8,697 bases of DNA from Fidelibacterota bacterium (GTDB lineage: Bacteria > Fidelibacterota > UBA2242): contig QNCV01000086.1 of NCBI GenBank assembly GCA_003645845.1, positions 1 through 8,697 of the forward strand, written 5' to 3'. The notes beneath the pieces were generated by a model, which saw only the letters and a program-made list of their open reading frames with translations, was not told the origin of the DNA and did no database searches. Position numbers and translations under genes: made by a program. Position 1 is the first letter of the stretch, and each line of letters starts with the position of its first letter. Positions 1-8,300 of the stretch are shown here, one piece after another.

Positions 1-282
1 AAATTAAATAAAAGCGAAGATACGGCAACCAACGCAATGGTTGTTTTTCTGGCGCTGAATACCGCCAGCATCAGATTCATACCCATGACAGTTATCGCCG
101 TCGGGGCGAAACTGGGTTCGGCAAATCCTTTCGAAATTATCAGCACGGCGGTCTTTGCCTCAACCTGCGCAACCATTGCCGCTGTGACAGCGGCCAAACT
201 TTTTCAGCGCTTGCCGGGCATCCGGAAAAGTGATCCGAACCGGACGACGGACACGGTAAAGGAAGGGGGTAACGATGCTTAA
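1..282 (+). CDS. spmA: Spore maturation protein A-like membrane protein, C-terminal part (cut by window edge)
   Basis: The reading frame is open from base 1 to a TAA at 280-282, so this is the last 93 codons of a gene that begins outside the window. The segment carries the typical SpmA C-terminal pattern: a DTATNAMV stretch, then FLALNTASIRFIP, then a hydrophobic helix (FASTCATIAAVTAAKLF) and a short charged tail. SpmA and SpmB are integral membrane proteins with nucleoside-recognition (Gate) domains. In Bacillus they are needed for spore-core dehydration, but homologues are widespread in non-spore-formers, where the role is unknown and transport is suspected. The stop overlaps the spmB start by 8 nt (275-282), which suggests translational coupling. 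The internal ATG at 37 is not the true start because the conserved sequence continues upstream of it. The family is clear; the function in this organism is inferred only. Confidence 0.85.
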   Translation, partial: KLNKSEDTATNAMVVFLALNTASIRFIPMTVIAVGAKLGSANPFEIISTAVFASTCATIAAVTAAKLFQRLPGIRKSDPNRTTDTVKEGGNDA

Positions 283-889
283 CACACTCGCTGTTGCCGC
301 CACCGATACCGTCCGGCAAGTTGCTCAAGCCAGCGCCGGAGCCGGCGAATCGCTGTTTGTCACGATTATGAAAGGCTTTTCCAACCTGGCGATTCCGGTA
401 ATCCTTTTTGTGGTCGTCGTTCTGGGATTCACCAAAAAAATCAAGGTCTATGAAACCTTTATCGAAGGCGCCAAAGAGGGATTTACCGTCGCCGTAAATA
501 TTATTCCCTATTTGGTGGCAATTCTTGTGGCAATCGGAATGTTTCGCGCTTCCGGCGCTATGGACTTTTTCATAAAAATATTGTCACCGTTAACGAACAT
601 GATCGGTATGCCGGCCGAAACCCTGCCGGTGGCGCTGATGCGCCCTCTGTCGGGAAGCGGCTCCCTGGGCATTGTCACCGAATTGATGAATCAACACGGA
701 CCGGACTCCTTCATCGGGCGGCTGGCCTCCACGATGTTCGGCAGCACGGAAACAACGTTTTATGTAATCGCCGTGTATTTCGGCTCGGTGGGAATCCGCA
801 AAACCCGGCATGCAATTGCTTCCGGGCTGGTTGGCGATTTTGTTGGTTTACTGATGGCTGTTTTCATCTGCCATATTGTATTCGGTTAA
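275..889 (+). CDS. spmB: Spore maturation protein B-like membrane protein (Gate domain)
   Basis: This is a 204-residue integral membrane protein with a nucleoside-recognition (Gate) domain. Hydrophobic segments lie at about residues 37-52, 75-93, 150-172 and 183-203. Recognisable SpmB landmarks are KVYETFIEGAKEGF (57-70), the MRPLSGSGSLGIV block (122-134), GSTETTFYV (156-164) and the GIRKTRHA stretch (173-180). The ATG at 275 has a strong purine-rich Shine-Dalgarno (AGGAAGGGGG, 260-269) 5 nt upstream. The protein is about 25 residues longer at the N terminus than I recall for Bacillus SpmB, so a start at the ATG at 368 is possible but lacks such an RBS. It overlaps spmA by 8 nt, so the pair is almost certainly co-transcribed. 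The biochemical role is not established; it is likely a partner of SpmA in the inner membrane. With no other sporulation gene in view and a clear outer-membrane protein nearby, a sporulation role should not be assumed. Confidence 0.9.
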   Translation: MLNTLAVAATDTVRQVAQASAGAGESLFVTIMKGFSNLAIPVILFVVVVLGFTKKIKVYETFIEGAKEGFTVAVNIIPYLVAILVAIGMFRASGAMDFFIKILSPLTNMIGMPAETLPVALMRPLSGSGSLGIVTELMNQHGPDSFIGRLASTMFGSTETTFYVIAVYFGSVGIRKTRHAIASGLVGDFVGLLMAVFICHIVFG

Positions 890-924
890 ACAGATTTGTA
901 GTTTTTCAAATACAACAACATTCA

Positions 925-946
925 GAAGCACAACGCACTGTGCCCC
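925..946. terminator. Possible bidirectional terminator between convergent spmB and the E2-like gene
   Basis: The 81-bp gap between the spmB stop (889) and the stop of the convergent E2-like gene (971) holds an inverted repeat. On the minus strand GGGGCACA pairs with TGTGCTTC (two G-U pairs) around a 6-nt loop. On the plus strand the perfect core is GCACA/TGTGC, followed by a T-rich run (AATTTGTTTT, 951-960). The stem is short and the T tract imperfect, so this is a plausible but weak terminator. Nothing else is recognisable in the gap. Confidence 0.35.
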
Positions 947-970
947 TAATAATTTGTTTTAACAAGGATG

Positions 971-1789
971 TTATTCTGCTTCCTCGTGTGGATTGGGGCT
1001 GTCCAGTTTTTTGGGGTCTTTCAGACGGTTGACAACCCCCATGGTCAGGACACCGGCCTGGGCGCCGTCGACTATCCGATGGTCAAAAGTCCCGGTCAGC
1101 GGCAGCATCTTGCGAATTTTGATTTCACCATCAATCACAACAGCCTTTTCTTCGATTTTACCCATGGTGACAACCGCCGGAATCTTACCGATGGGGAACA
1201 GAGCCACCATTCCGTATGACAGGCCGAAGGAACCGATGTTTGTGACCATTATACTCCCGAAGGGATCCGGGGGAATCTTCAGGAATGGGAAGGAAAAACC
1301 CAAATCAAAAATCCAGAATTTTATCAGCACAAACAACATGCGGCGGAATGGCCAGGGCATTTTGGACAAAGCGCCCTTGGATGCGAATGCGCCGGTCTCT
1401 TTGCCACTGCGCTTAGCGGCGGCCTTTTCACGGACAATCTCTGAAATCTCACTTACGGAAAGGTCCTGGGCTTTACGTACAATCAGCCCGGTCATTTCCT
1501 TGCCGCCTATATTCACAGACACAAAAATATCGGCATCTTTCCGAAAGACCACATGTCCGCGCCTGACAAAACAATTGACATCGGGAATATCCTCATAAAG
1601 CGCGCGGGCAACGGCGGCGGTTACAAAATGTGTAATCGTCAGACGGCGTCCCTTTTTGCGCTCCCTTTCAATATAATCTACAATATCGGTGACGTCTGCG
1701 TCGAAAATGCCGTAAATCCGGCTATCCACCGGCTGTTTATAGACCGCAATTGCCAGTTTCCGCCATGCTGTTGTATAACGTTCTTCCAA
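971..1789 (-). CDS. Stand-alone 2-oxoacid dehydrogenase E2-type acyltransferase domain protein
   Basis: The protein (272 residues from the chosen start) matches the catalytic domain of dihydrolipoamide acyltransferases (E2, chloramphenicol-acetyltransferase-like fold). It has AWRKLAIAVYKQPVDSRIYG at its N terminus, TNIGSFGL near residue 183, and the C-terminal active-site motif DHRIVDG, with His237 and Asp241 as the expected catalytic pair. There is no lipoyl domain, no peripheral-subunit-binding domain and no flexible Ala/Pro linker. No E1 or E3 gene is adjacent, so assignment to a particular dehydrogenase complex is not supported. Between the two conserved halves is a hydrophobic, aromatic-rich stretch (about residues 145-172) that could contact a membrane. 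I chose the TTG at 1789 because AGGGAG (1801-1796) sits 6 nt upstream of it. An upstream in-frame TTG at 1813 would give 280 aa but has no usable RBS and would put this SD inside the gene. Substrate and acyl donor are unknown. The gene is convergent with spmB and divergent from the DUF1460 gene. Confidence 0.8.
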   Translation of the reverse strand: MEERYTTAWRKLAIAVYKQPVDSRIYGIFDADVTDIVDYIERERKKGRRLTITHFVTAAVARALYEDIPDVNCFVRRGHVVFRKDADIFVSVNIGGKEMTGLIVRKAQDLSVSEISEIVREKAAAKRSGKETGAFASKGALSKMPWPFRRMLFVLIKFWIFDLGFSFPFLKIPPDPFGSIMVTNIGSFGLSYGMVALFPIGKIPAVVTMGKIEEKAVVIDGEIKIRKMLPLTGTFDHRIVDGAQAGVLTMGVVNRLKDPKKLDSPNPHEEAE

Positions 1790-1795
1790 AATATG

Positions 1796-1801
1796 CTCCC
1801 T
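1796..1801 (-). promoter_or_regulatory. Ribosome binding site that decides the start of the E2-like gene
   Basis: Read on the minus strand, AGGGAG is followed by a 6-nt spacer and TTG at 1789. The same hexamer with the same 6-nt spacing precedes the divergent DUF1460 gene (1928-1933, ATG at 1940). This supports it as the working Shine-Dalgarno and argues against the TTG at 1813. Confidence 0.6.
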
Positions 1802-1823
1802 ATTTTTATCCAATACCCGAAAT

Positions 1824-1835
1824 GCTAAATTTAGC
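1824..1835. promoter_or_regulatory. 12-bp perfect palindrome in the divergent intergenic region (possible operator)
   Basis: GCTAAATTTAGC is a perfect 12-bp palindrome, centred about 40 bp upstream of the E2-like start and about 110 bp upstream of the DUF1460 start. It is the only clear symmetric element in this divergent promoter region. The position would suit a regulator acting on the minus-strand gene. No regulator gene lies next to it, and AT-rich palindromes arise easily by chance, so an operator role is speculative. For the plus strand, TTGGAT (1881) and TATTTT (1905) with an 18-bp spacer form only a weak promoter candidate. Confidence 0.3.
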
Positions 1836-1939
1836 TAAATATCAGTAAAAGTCGATAGTTTTTTGGCGGCTAATTTTTTATTGGATATTCTGTCATTACA
1901 TCACTATTTTACCTGCAGAAAATAATCAGGGAGAAGATC

Positions 1940-2836
1940 ATGTTCAGGAAAACAATATGCGCAGTTATGCTGATCATTATTAGCTTGTTCAGCTGCGGTA
2001 AAGATCAAATTCCCGATAAAAAAATATATGAAATGTCCAATGTGGAAATCGATCAGCTGCTGACCGAAACCGCTCAGAAAGATATGACCATCACCGAGCG
2101 AATTAATTATTATTCGGCAATGTTCCTGGGAATGCCCTACGATCTGACCTGTACCGGCGACGGCCCCTACGCCCTGTACGAACCCCGCCCGCTGGTCAAT
2201 TTCAAAGAGACAAACTGTATGGTGTTTTGCGAACATGTATTGGCGCTGTCAATCTCCGACAGTTGGGATAACTTCTTCAACAACCTGCAGCAGATCCGCT
2301 ACAAGGACGGCATCATCGGCATGCGCACCCGGAATCACTACACCATGGCGGACTGGCTGCCGGCCAACAGCTGGCTGCTGGAGGATGTTTCCCGGCAAGT
2401 GGGCGGACAGTACACGCAAACCACGACCCGTACCATCTCCCACAAAACCTTCTTTCGCGCAAAAGGCATTACCGACATGCGCTATGTGCTGCCGGACAGG
2501 GAAATCACCATAGACTATGTTCCCAAAGAAGATTTGCTGAAAATCAAAAAGAATGTCCGTCCCGGTGATATTCTGGCGCTCATTTTTGCCGATAAAACCG
2601 ATATCTTCTCCGCCCACATGCTGATGATCGCCGAGAAAAACGGCCAAATCTACATTCGCGAATCTTCCAGCAGCAAAATGACAACCTTCGACACACTCTA
2701 TGACGAATGGGTAAAGAGTAAACAGGACCTGGAACGCTATGCCGGACTCTGTTTTATGCGGGTACGGGAAGATCTGAACAAACCGGGAATGATTATTCTT
2801 CCCTGGAATATTCATAAATTGAAAAAGCAGGAGTAA
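1940..2836 (+). CDS. DUF1460 family lipoprotein, N-acetylmuramoyl-L-alanine amidase-like
   Basis: This 298-residue protein opens with a lipoprotein signal: basic MFRK, a hydrophobic core and a lipobox LFSC with Cys19. The next residue is Gly20, so outer-membrane sorting is plausible. The body fits DUF1460, a family with an NlpC/P60-like papain fold annotated as N-acetylmuramoyl-L-alanine amidase-like. Cys93 in TNCMVFCEHVLAL is the likely nucleophile. The family landmark IRYKDGIIGMRTRNHY follows at 119-134, then a DWLPAN segment (138-143). RPGDILALI (207-215) leads to SAHMLMI, where His226 is the likely catalytic His. Most family members I recall have Asp before the Cys; here it is Asn. The start is firm: AGGGAG lies 6 nt before the ATG. 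Likely role: cutting or sensing peptidoglycan or muropeptides in the periplasm; substrate unproven. It converges on the patatin operon and is divergent from the E2-like gene. Confidence 0.8.
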   Translation: MFRKTICAVMLIIISLFSCGKDQIPDKKIYEMSNVEIDQLLTETAQKDMTITERINYYSAMFLGMPYDLTCTGDGPYALYEPRPLVNFKETNCMVFCEHVLALSISDSWDNFFNNLQQIRYKDGIIGMRTRNHYTMADWLPANSWLLEDVSRQVGGQYTQTTTRTISHKTFFRAKGITDMRYVLPDREITIDYVPKEDLLKIKKNVRPGDILALIFADKTDIFSAHMLMIAEKNGQIYIRESSSSKMTTFDTLYDEWVKSKQDLERYAGLCFMRVREDLNKPGMIILPWNIHKLKKQE

Positions 2837-2841
2837 AAGCC

Positions 2842-2877
2842 ACAGAAACAGTGATCTACCGGATATTCACCTTCTGT
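2842..2877. terminator. Possible bidirectional terminator between DUF1460 gene and patatin gene
   Basis: The 56-bp gap between the convergent stops contains an interrupted stem. ACAGAA (2842) pairs with TTCTGT (2872-2877) and, inside it, GTGA (2851) pairs with TCAC (2867-2870), around a 12-nt loop. On the plus strand the hairpin is followed by ATTTTTT ending at 2894. On the minus strand it is followed by GGCTTTTACTCC, which is only weakly T-rich. Its place between convergent genes supports terminator function. Confidence 0.45.
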
Positions 2878-2892
2878 AACTTTCGGTATTTT

Positions 2893-5316
2893 TTAAAATT
2901 TATATCCGGCGTTGAAATACAAAACCGTCTGTTTCGCGCCGGGCTGATAGACACTTTTTTCACCGCGGCCGATAATCAGTTCAAAAGGTCCGAGTGGCGT
3001 GACATATTTCAGTCCTAAACCGTAACCTTTCAGATTGTTGACCGTCAGTTTGGGGCCCAGTATATTGTTTTCATAATCCAGAACCATATTCCCGATTACC
3101 GATACGTAGAGATTGCGGTGCAATTGGTAACGATAATCCATTCGCAACATTGATAACCTCGTGGCCAGCAGCTGATAGTAGTCAACCCCGACAAAACTCC
3201 TGGGTCCGCCCTGCATGATAAATTTATTGGTAATGCTGTCCATGTCTGCGAACCCGTAGAAACCGTACACATGTAACGTATGTTTGCGGGCCATTGTCCG
3301 GTATACATCTACGGATACATCCATCCGAGTAAAATCGGGTAACCGGTTAATGCCTTTCAGAATTTTTTCATAATTTGCATGGACAAGAATGCCCTCACGC
3401 GGGATAAATGTGTCATCAAGACGATCGATGTTGGATGTCAGCTTCTGTTCCCAGAATTCATCTTTCCAACGTGGAAAGGTCTGGGGATCATTGAGCGCTA
3501 CAATCGGGTAGACATTGGCCCATTCATAGGACCAGGAGGCTTCCAGATTCCAGTAATTTTTATACAGCATTCCGAAACCGCCGCCCAGTTGCGTGTTCCG
3601 GTTTTTATAGGTCGCCGCCTTATTGCCATTCTCATCATAAATAAAGTAATCCATATCATCATAATACATATCTATAAAAGGATAAAGCGGGAAACTCAGC
3701 GTCCGGGAAGGATAGTAGGCCCGCGAACTGATTTTTCCCCTGCCGATGAACTGAAATTCATTCTCAATCTGCAGGCCGGGAATCGGTTTGTTGACAATCT
3801 GAAAATTAAGCGCTGCAATTAGCTGGTAATAATTATCATAACGCAAGCCGAACCGTACTTTCAGCTTCGGGCTTTCCTTGACATAAAGTTTAAACCGGAC
3901 ACTGTTTTCACCAGCCGGATCGACGTCGTAGTAAATTTTCTCAAAATAACCCAGACTGTACAAATAAGTGATCCGGTCTTCAATTTTGGAATGGATAAAT
4001 ATCTCACCCGGTTTGATGCCCAGAATCCGGTAGATAAAATCAAAGGGCAGGGTCTTATTGCCATAAATATTAATCCCGTAAATAATCGGTCGCTTTTTTT
4101 CCTCCAGTGAAATGGTCAGCTGCAGCGCTTTATCGCCAACCCCTTTCGTTGAATAACGGACCCAGGCGAAATCACCGGTTTCTTTCAATTTCTCCATATA
4201 TGTGTCGATAGTATCCCGGCAAAAACAATCACCCTCATGGATTTTTACAATGTCTCGGATGGCCGATTCGGGGATAACCAGATTACCCTGAACCTTGATT
4301 GCCACGATTTTATAACTGGAATCCGACGACAGTGATTCGCGGTAAAACCGGTTGCTGTGAAGATGATACTTTACTTTAAGATCAATCAGCTGCTGTTTGG
4401 ATGCCTCGGCCGCTTTTTCGCCTTCGGCAATGATTTCCAGAACCTTTCTGTTTTCAAAGTCTGCAGCTGTACGCTTATAGAGTCTTGTATCGATTAATAT
4501 ATCCGCAAATTCCGCATTGTCATTGAGCGCCTTTTCCCGTAAAATGTTGAAAGACTGAGAAATGACATCCAGAGTGTTTCGAATTTCCGTCCGCTTTTTA
4601 CTGGTTGTTCCAACCGTGGACGCAATAACAATATCGGCCCCCATATCTCTGGCCACATCGACAGGTAAATTATTCAGCAAGCCACCGTCCACCAGCAGTG
4701 AATCACCCCATTCGACGGGGCTGAAAATGCTCGGCACCGCCATCGTTGAGCGCATGGCCTTGGCCAGCGAACCGCTTTTCAATACCACTTCATTGCCTGT
4801 GATCAAATCCACTGCGACGCAGCGGAAGGGAGTCGGCAGGCTGTCAAAATCAGATACATCCGCATAGTCAAAAACCAGACGGGATAACAGCAGCGTAATA
4901 TTCTGTCCGACAATTGCTCCGCCGGGACCAAGGGGCAGAAAATCCTTTATGCCCAGTTCAAACTGGTATTTCTCCGCATCCTCTTTCCGGAAATAGGGCA
5001 GCATGCTCCGCGGCGGACGGTCGGTGAAGACCTTCTGCCAGTCAACCGATCTGGCTATCTGTTCTATCTCTTTCCCGGTATATCCCACCGCGTACAGTGC
5101 ACCGACAATCCCGCCCATACTCGTTCCGGCAATGTAATCAATCGGTATCTGCAGGGAATCAATCAGTTTAATGGTACCGATGTGGGCAAAACCCAGGGCG
5201 CCGCCGCCGGAAAGAACCAATCCGATTTTGGGACGTTCAGCCGCGCCAACCGGATTCAGCGACAGCAGACATAATCCGATAACGCTCAGAAAACGCCATT
5301 TTTTTACAGTGTTCAT
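2893..5316 (-). CDS. Patatin-like phospholipase with POTRA domains and Omp85 barrel (type Vd autotransporter, PlpD-like)
   Basis: An 807-residue protein with a Sec signal peptide (basic MNTVKKWR, hydrophobic core, cleavage near VGAA, residues 23-26). The patatin lipase domain (about 28-320) is intact: oxyanion-hole motif GGGALG (37-42), nucleophile elbow GTSMGG with Ser66, and DGG with Asp210, the Ser-Asp dyad of the family. Two POTRA-like modules follow. The first is about 335-406 (IVAIKVQGN onward) and the second about 409-481 (IIYGINIYGNKTLP onward, including LYSLGYFEK). The rest (about 482-807) is a transmembrane beta-barrel with Omp85 signatures DDTFIPREG (634-642) and GGPRSFVG (703-710), ending in Phe. 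This is the layout of Pseudomonas PlpD and Fusobacterium FplA (type Vd secretion), where a surface or released phospholipase A is predicted. The usual form I recall has one POTRA, so two is notable. The ATG overlaps the upstream stop as ATGA, and no good RBS is visible, consistent with translational coupling. Confidence 0.92.
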   Translation of the reverse strand: MNTVKKWRFLSVIGLCLLSLNPVGAAERPKIGLVLSGGGALGFAHIGTIKLIDSLQIPIDYIAGTSMGGIVGALYAVGYTGKEIEQIARSVDWQKVFTDRPPRSMLPYFRKEDAEKYQFELGIKDFLPLGPGGAIVGQNITLLLSRLVFDYADVSDFDSLPTPFRCVAVDLITGNEVVLKSGSLAKAMRSTMAVPSIFSPVEWGDSLLVDGGLLNNLPVDVARDMGADIVIASTVGTTSKKRTEIRNTLDVISQSFNILREKALNDNAEFADILIDTRLYKRTAADFENRKVLEIIAEGEKAAEASKQQLIDLKVKYHLHSNRFYRESLSSDSSYKIVAIKVQGNLVIPESAIRDIVKIHEGDCFCRDTIDTYMEKLKETGDFAWVRYSTKGVGDKALQLTISLEEKKRPIIYGINIYGNKTLPFDFIYRILGIKPGEIFIHSKIEDRITYLYSLGYFEKIYYDVDPAGENSVRFKLYVKESPKLKVRFGLRYDNYYQLIAALNFQIVNKPIPGLQIENEFQFIGRGKISSRAYYPSRTLSFPLYPFIDMYYDDMDYFIYDENGNKAATYKNRNTQLGGGFGMLYKNYWNLEASWSYEWANVYPIVALNDPQTFPRWKDEFWEQKLTSNIDRLDDTFIPREGILVHANYEKILKGINRLPDFTRMDVSVDVYRTMARKHTLHVYGFYGFADMDSITNKFIMQGGPRSFVGVDYYQLLATRLSMLRMDYRYQLHRNLYVSVIGNMVLDYENNILGPKLTVNNLKGYGLGLKYVTPLGPFELIIGRGEKSVYQPGAKQTVLYFNAGYKF

Positions 5317-8300
5317 TTTACATGTTCCAGATAATCTAAAACGGCCTGCATTACATTATTCCGATCCGCCGGATTTAAAATTGTTTCAAAAGGAAAACCA
5401 AACGATATAACACGATATCCATTATCATAAGCCACACCGGCGCTGGTATTATTTTCACCGTACCTTAAAATCGTGACGCCCAGGGAATCCGCCGGCTCGA
5501 GAGCATCCGGCGATTCGACGGCATAAATATAAGGGTTCAGCTTCGTATTAAATTCAAAAGAGTCACCGAAATTCATGAAACTGGAATCCACGGAGTAAAC
5601 CGGGCCGGTAACGACGGCATGATTCGTCCGCCACTGATAACCAAGCACATTCCGGATAAATCTTATCGATGTGGAATCATCCCGAACATAGACACAGGGA
5701 TCGGTGGCGATGTATGCCCCGGAGACAAACAGGTTTCCGCCATCTTTGCAATAATCCGTCAGTTTTTGCTGTAAACCAACCGGATACACCGCAAATTCCG
5801 GAGGCAGAAAGGGTTTGGGACCTTCGGTGAGTTTTTCTTCGCCCATGATCAGGTCAACGATGCGATATTTTTTCAAATCAACATCCCCGTCAATAAGCGC
5901 CTCATCGCTGGCGGAACAGAAACTCCGTCCGGCAGCACTGAAAGCCTCACCATGAATTTTCACAAAATCATGGGTGTTGCCGGCCACGATCTTACATTCA
6001 TAGTCGGCATGACTGGCGCCGTGCCCCGGGGAATCGTCATCAAGCCAGGGCGCATCGTTCCGAAATTCATACTGAGCGCCCACAAATCCCGCCTCATAGC
6101 CATCAGGGACACCCTGATCCCAGAAATTCGCAAAACCCTTGTATTCCTCCGTATTCAGGGTCGCAGGCGGCGCGACCCGGTCGAATCCGTTGACAATCAA
6201 CACCGGCTCACTGAGACTGTCCACATAGCAAACGGACAATATTTCCGACGGAAAACTCTCGCCGCCGGCGTTGACCGCCGTGACTTTAAAACTATACACA
6301 ACACCCGGTTTGATATATTTAAAAGTAATCGCATTGCTGTTCACCAGCCGGCCGTTATCAAAACCATTGTCACCAATGCGGGTATAGACAATATACTTAT
6401 CCGGTACGGCCGTCTTTTCAAGGGAATCCAAAACCGGTTTCCATTCCAGGCGAACGCAGTTTTTATTGAACAGGATCACGCGGAAATGATCCACCGGCAG
6501 CGGCTGAACCACATAATCGGTTCCGTACTCCGAAGCAATAAATTTTAAAAAGGCTTTATAAATGGAGCGGCTGACGTCAAAACGAAAACGGGGATCGTTC
6601 CCGAATTTCATATCGAGAAAATTATGGTGGGACAACAACTCCAGCAACGCCGCCGGTACATTGGGACGCCATGCCTCGGAATAACCGCGGTCCCAGAGCG
6701 CCCGGCGATTCCAGACGGGATCATATTTCGCCATGATGTCCTGCGTGATCTGAGTTTGCAGTATGTCCGCCAGATCGCGGCTGGCCAGACGCGATTGTCC
6801 GTCGGGAAACCGGTAAGTCGTATCGGCGCCGTCAGTGTTGTAGATCGACAATGTTCCGACGACAATGTCATTATCGGTGGTTCCGGCGTCGGTATGAAAG
6901 GCCAGGGAACAGTCAATCGGAATTCCCAGTCCTTTGACATCCCGGTTTTTGGTCGGTCCGAAGGGAGCGCCTTTCAGGTAGTTGACCCACTCGCCGCGGC
7001 ATTGGTAATCGTCGTTGTAGTCAATGGAGTCACCATTCAGATTATAGACCAGCGTATCGGGCATGCCGGCATATTGCAGATAATACCGCGCCGCTTCTGC
7101 GTAGCGCGGACGCTTGCTGATCTGACCGTTCCGGGCAATATTGCCCATGCCGCCGCCAAATCGCACCGCATCGGCAGTAATCACTCCGCTCTTTTTGCTC
7201 ACATTTGAAACAACCACTTTCCCGATATCCGGGTCTTTCCCGGCATTAAACTGAAATGTCCCCAGGTAAATCCAGGTGCCGCCGCCAATCTGCTGGTTGA
7301 TCAGAAACTCCGTTTTTCCCCCGGTATGATAAACCGTATAACGAACATCATCGATACTATTCTCCAATGACGCATACGCAATGGTCACGGCATATTTACC
7401 GCTTTCTGGAAAATCGGGTATATATTCGAACTGCGCCGTCGGGTGCGAATCGCTTTTGCAATAATGGTAACTTCCCTGTTTGAACGGATTCTGGCCGGAC
7501 ACATAGGGTGGCTTGCCAATCGCAAAACCGGCTGAATCCGATCCGCTGAAAAACACAACGCTTGTATCACTGACGATTTCCCGGTATTCGCTGCCCGGGC
7601 TGCATGAATCATTATCCACAATGACTTCATTGGTCTGAAAATCCCGTTCTCTGGCCACGAACACATTGGCGCCGGCATTCTCAAACATCGGGATCAGGTA
7701 GGGAATCGTGAAGGACATCGGAAACAGATCCTCGACAATCTGGTAGACCCGCGCCCGCTGCCACTCCCAGCGATTCAGTCTGTTTTCATAATACCAGCCG
7801 TGACTGTGCCAGAGCGCAATGTTGCGATTGTACAGGCCGGCGGTCGGCCGCCAGGGCTTGCTGATATTGCGGACAATCGGTGTTATTTCAGGGCGTGGCC
7901 GGACCATTCGGGAACTGTCGATCGTTGTACCGGGTTTGCGGTACAGGTTTGGAACCAGTTCCTCGACTGGAAATTTCTTTGAATAAATCTTTAAATCATA
8001 TTTCCGATAGCGCCGGCCCAGTTCCTTCCGGAAAGCGTCATAAACACTTGTGACGGTCTCCTGGCGATAGGGTACCTGCCCCAGCACCCAGTTATAGTAG
8101 ACATCAATTTCTTGATTTTGCCGGTCGACATTGAGGCTGTCGATTCTCAGTCCGCGGGAAACCTGCACCGGATCGCCTTTATTGACACAGTTCCGGGCAA
8201 ATTTTGCGGCTCTTTTATGAATGACTTTTGTCACATGGTTCATTCCACTATAATCATAGCGGGGTTTCTGGACAGACATTGTCGCACAAGAAATCGTAAA

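Noticed and set aside
895..914. ATTTG/CAAAT inverted repeat downstream of spmB
   Set aside because: A 5-bp AT-rich stem with a long loop and no T tract; too weak to call a terminator.
968..1598. Plus-strand open frames across the E2-like gene region (up to 201 codons)
   Set aside because: They are antisense shadows of the minus-strand acyltransferase gene, which carries clear family motifs; the shadow peptides show no recognisable domain.
5952..7208. Long plus-strand open frames (194-198 codons) inside the golvesin/amidase-like gene
   Set aside because: They lie fully antisense to a motif-rich gene, have no Shine-Dalgarno context that I trust and no recognisable domain.
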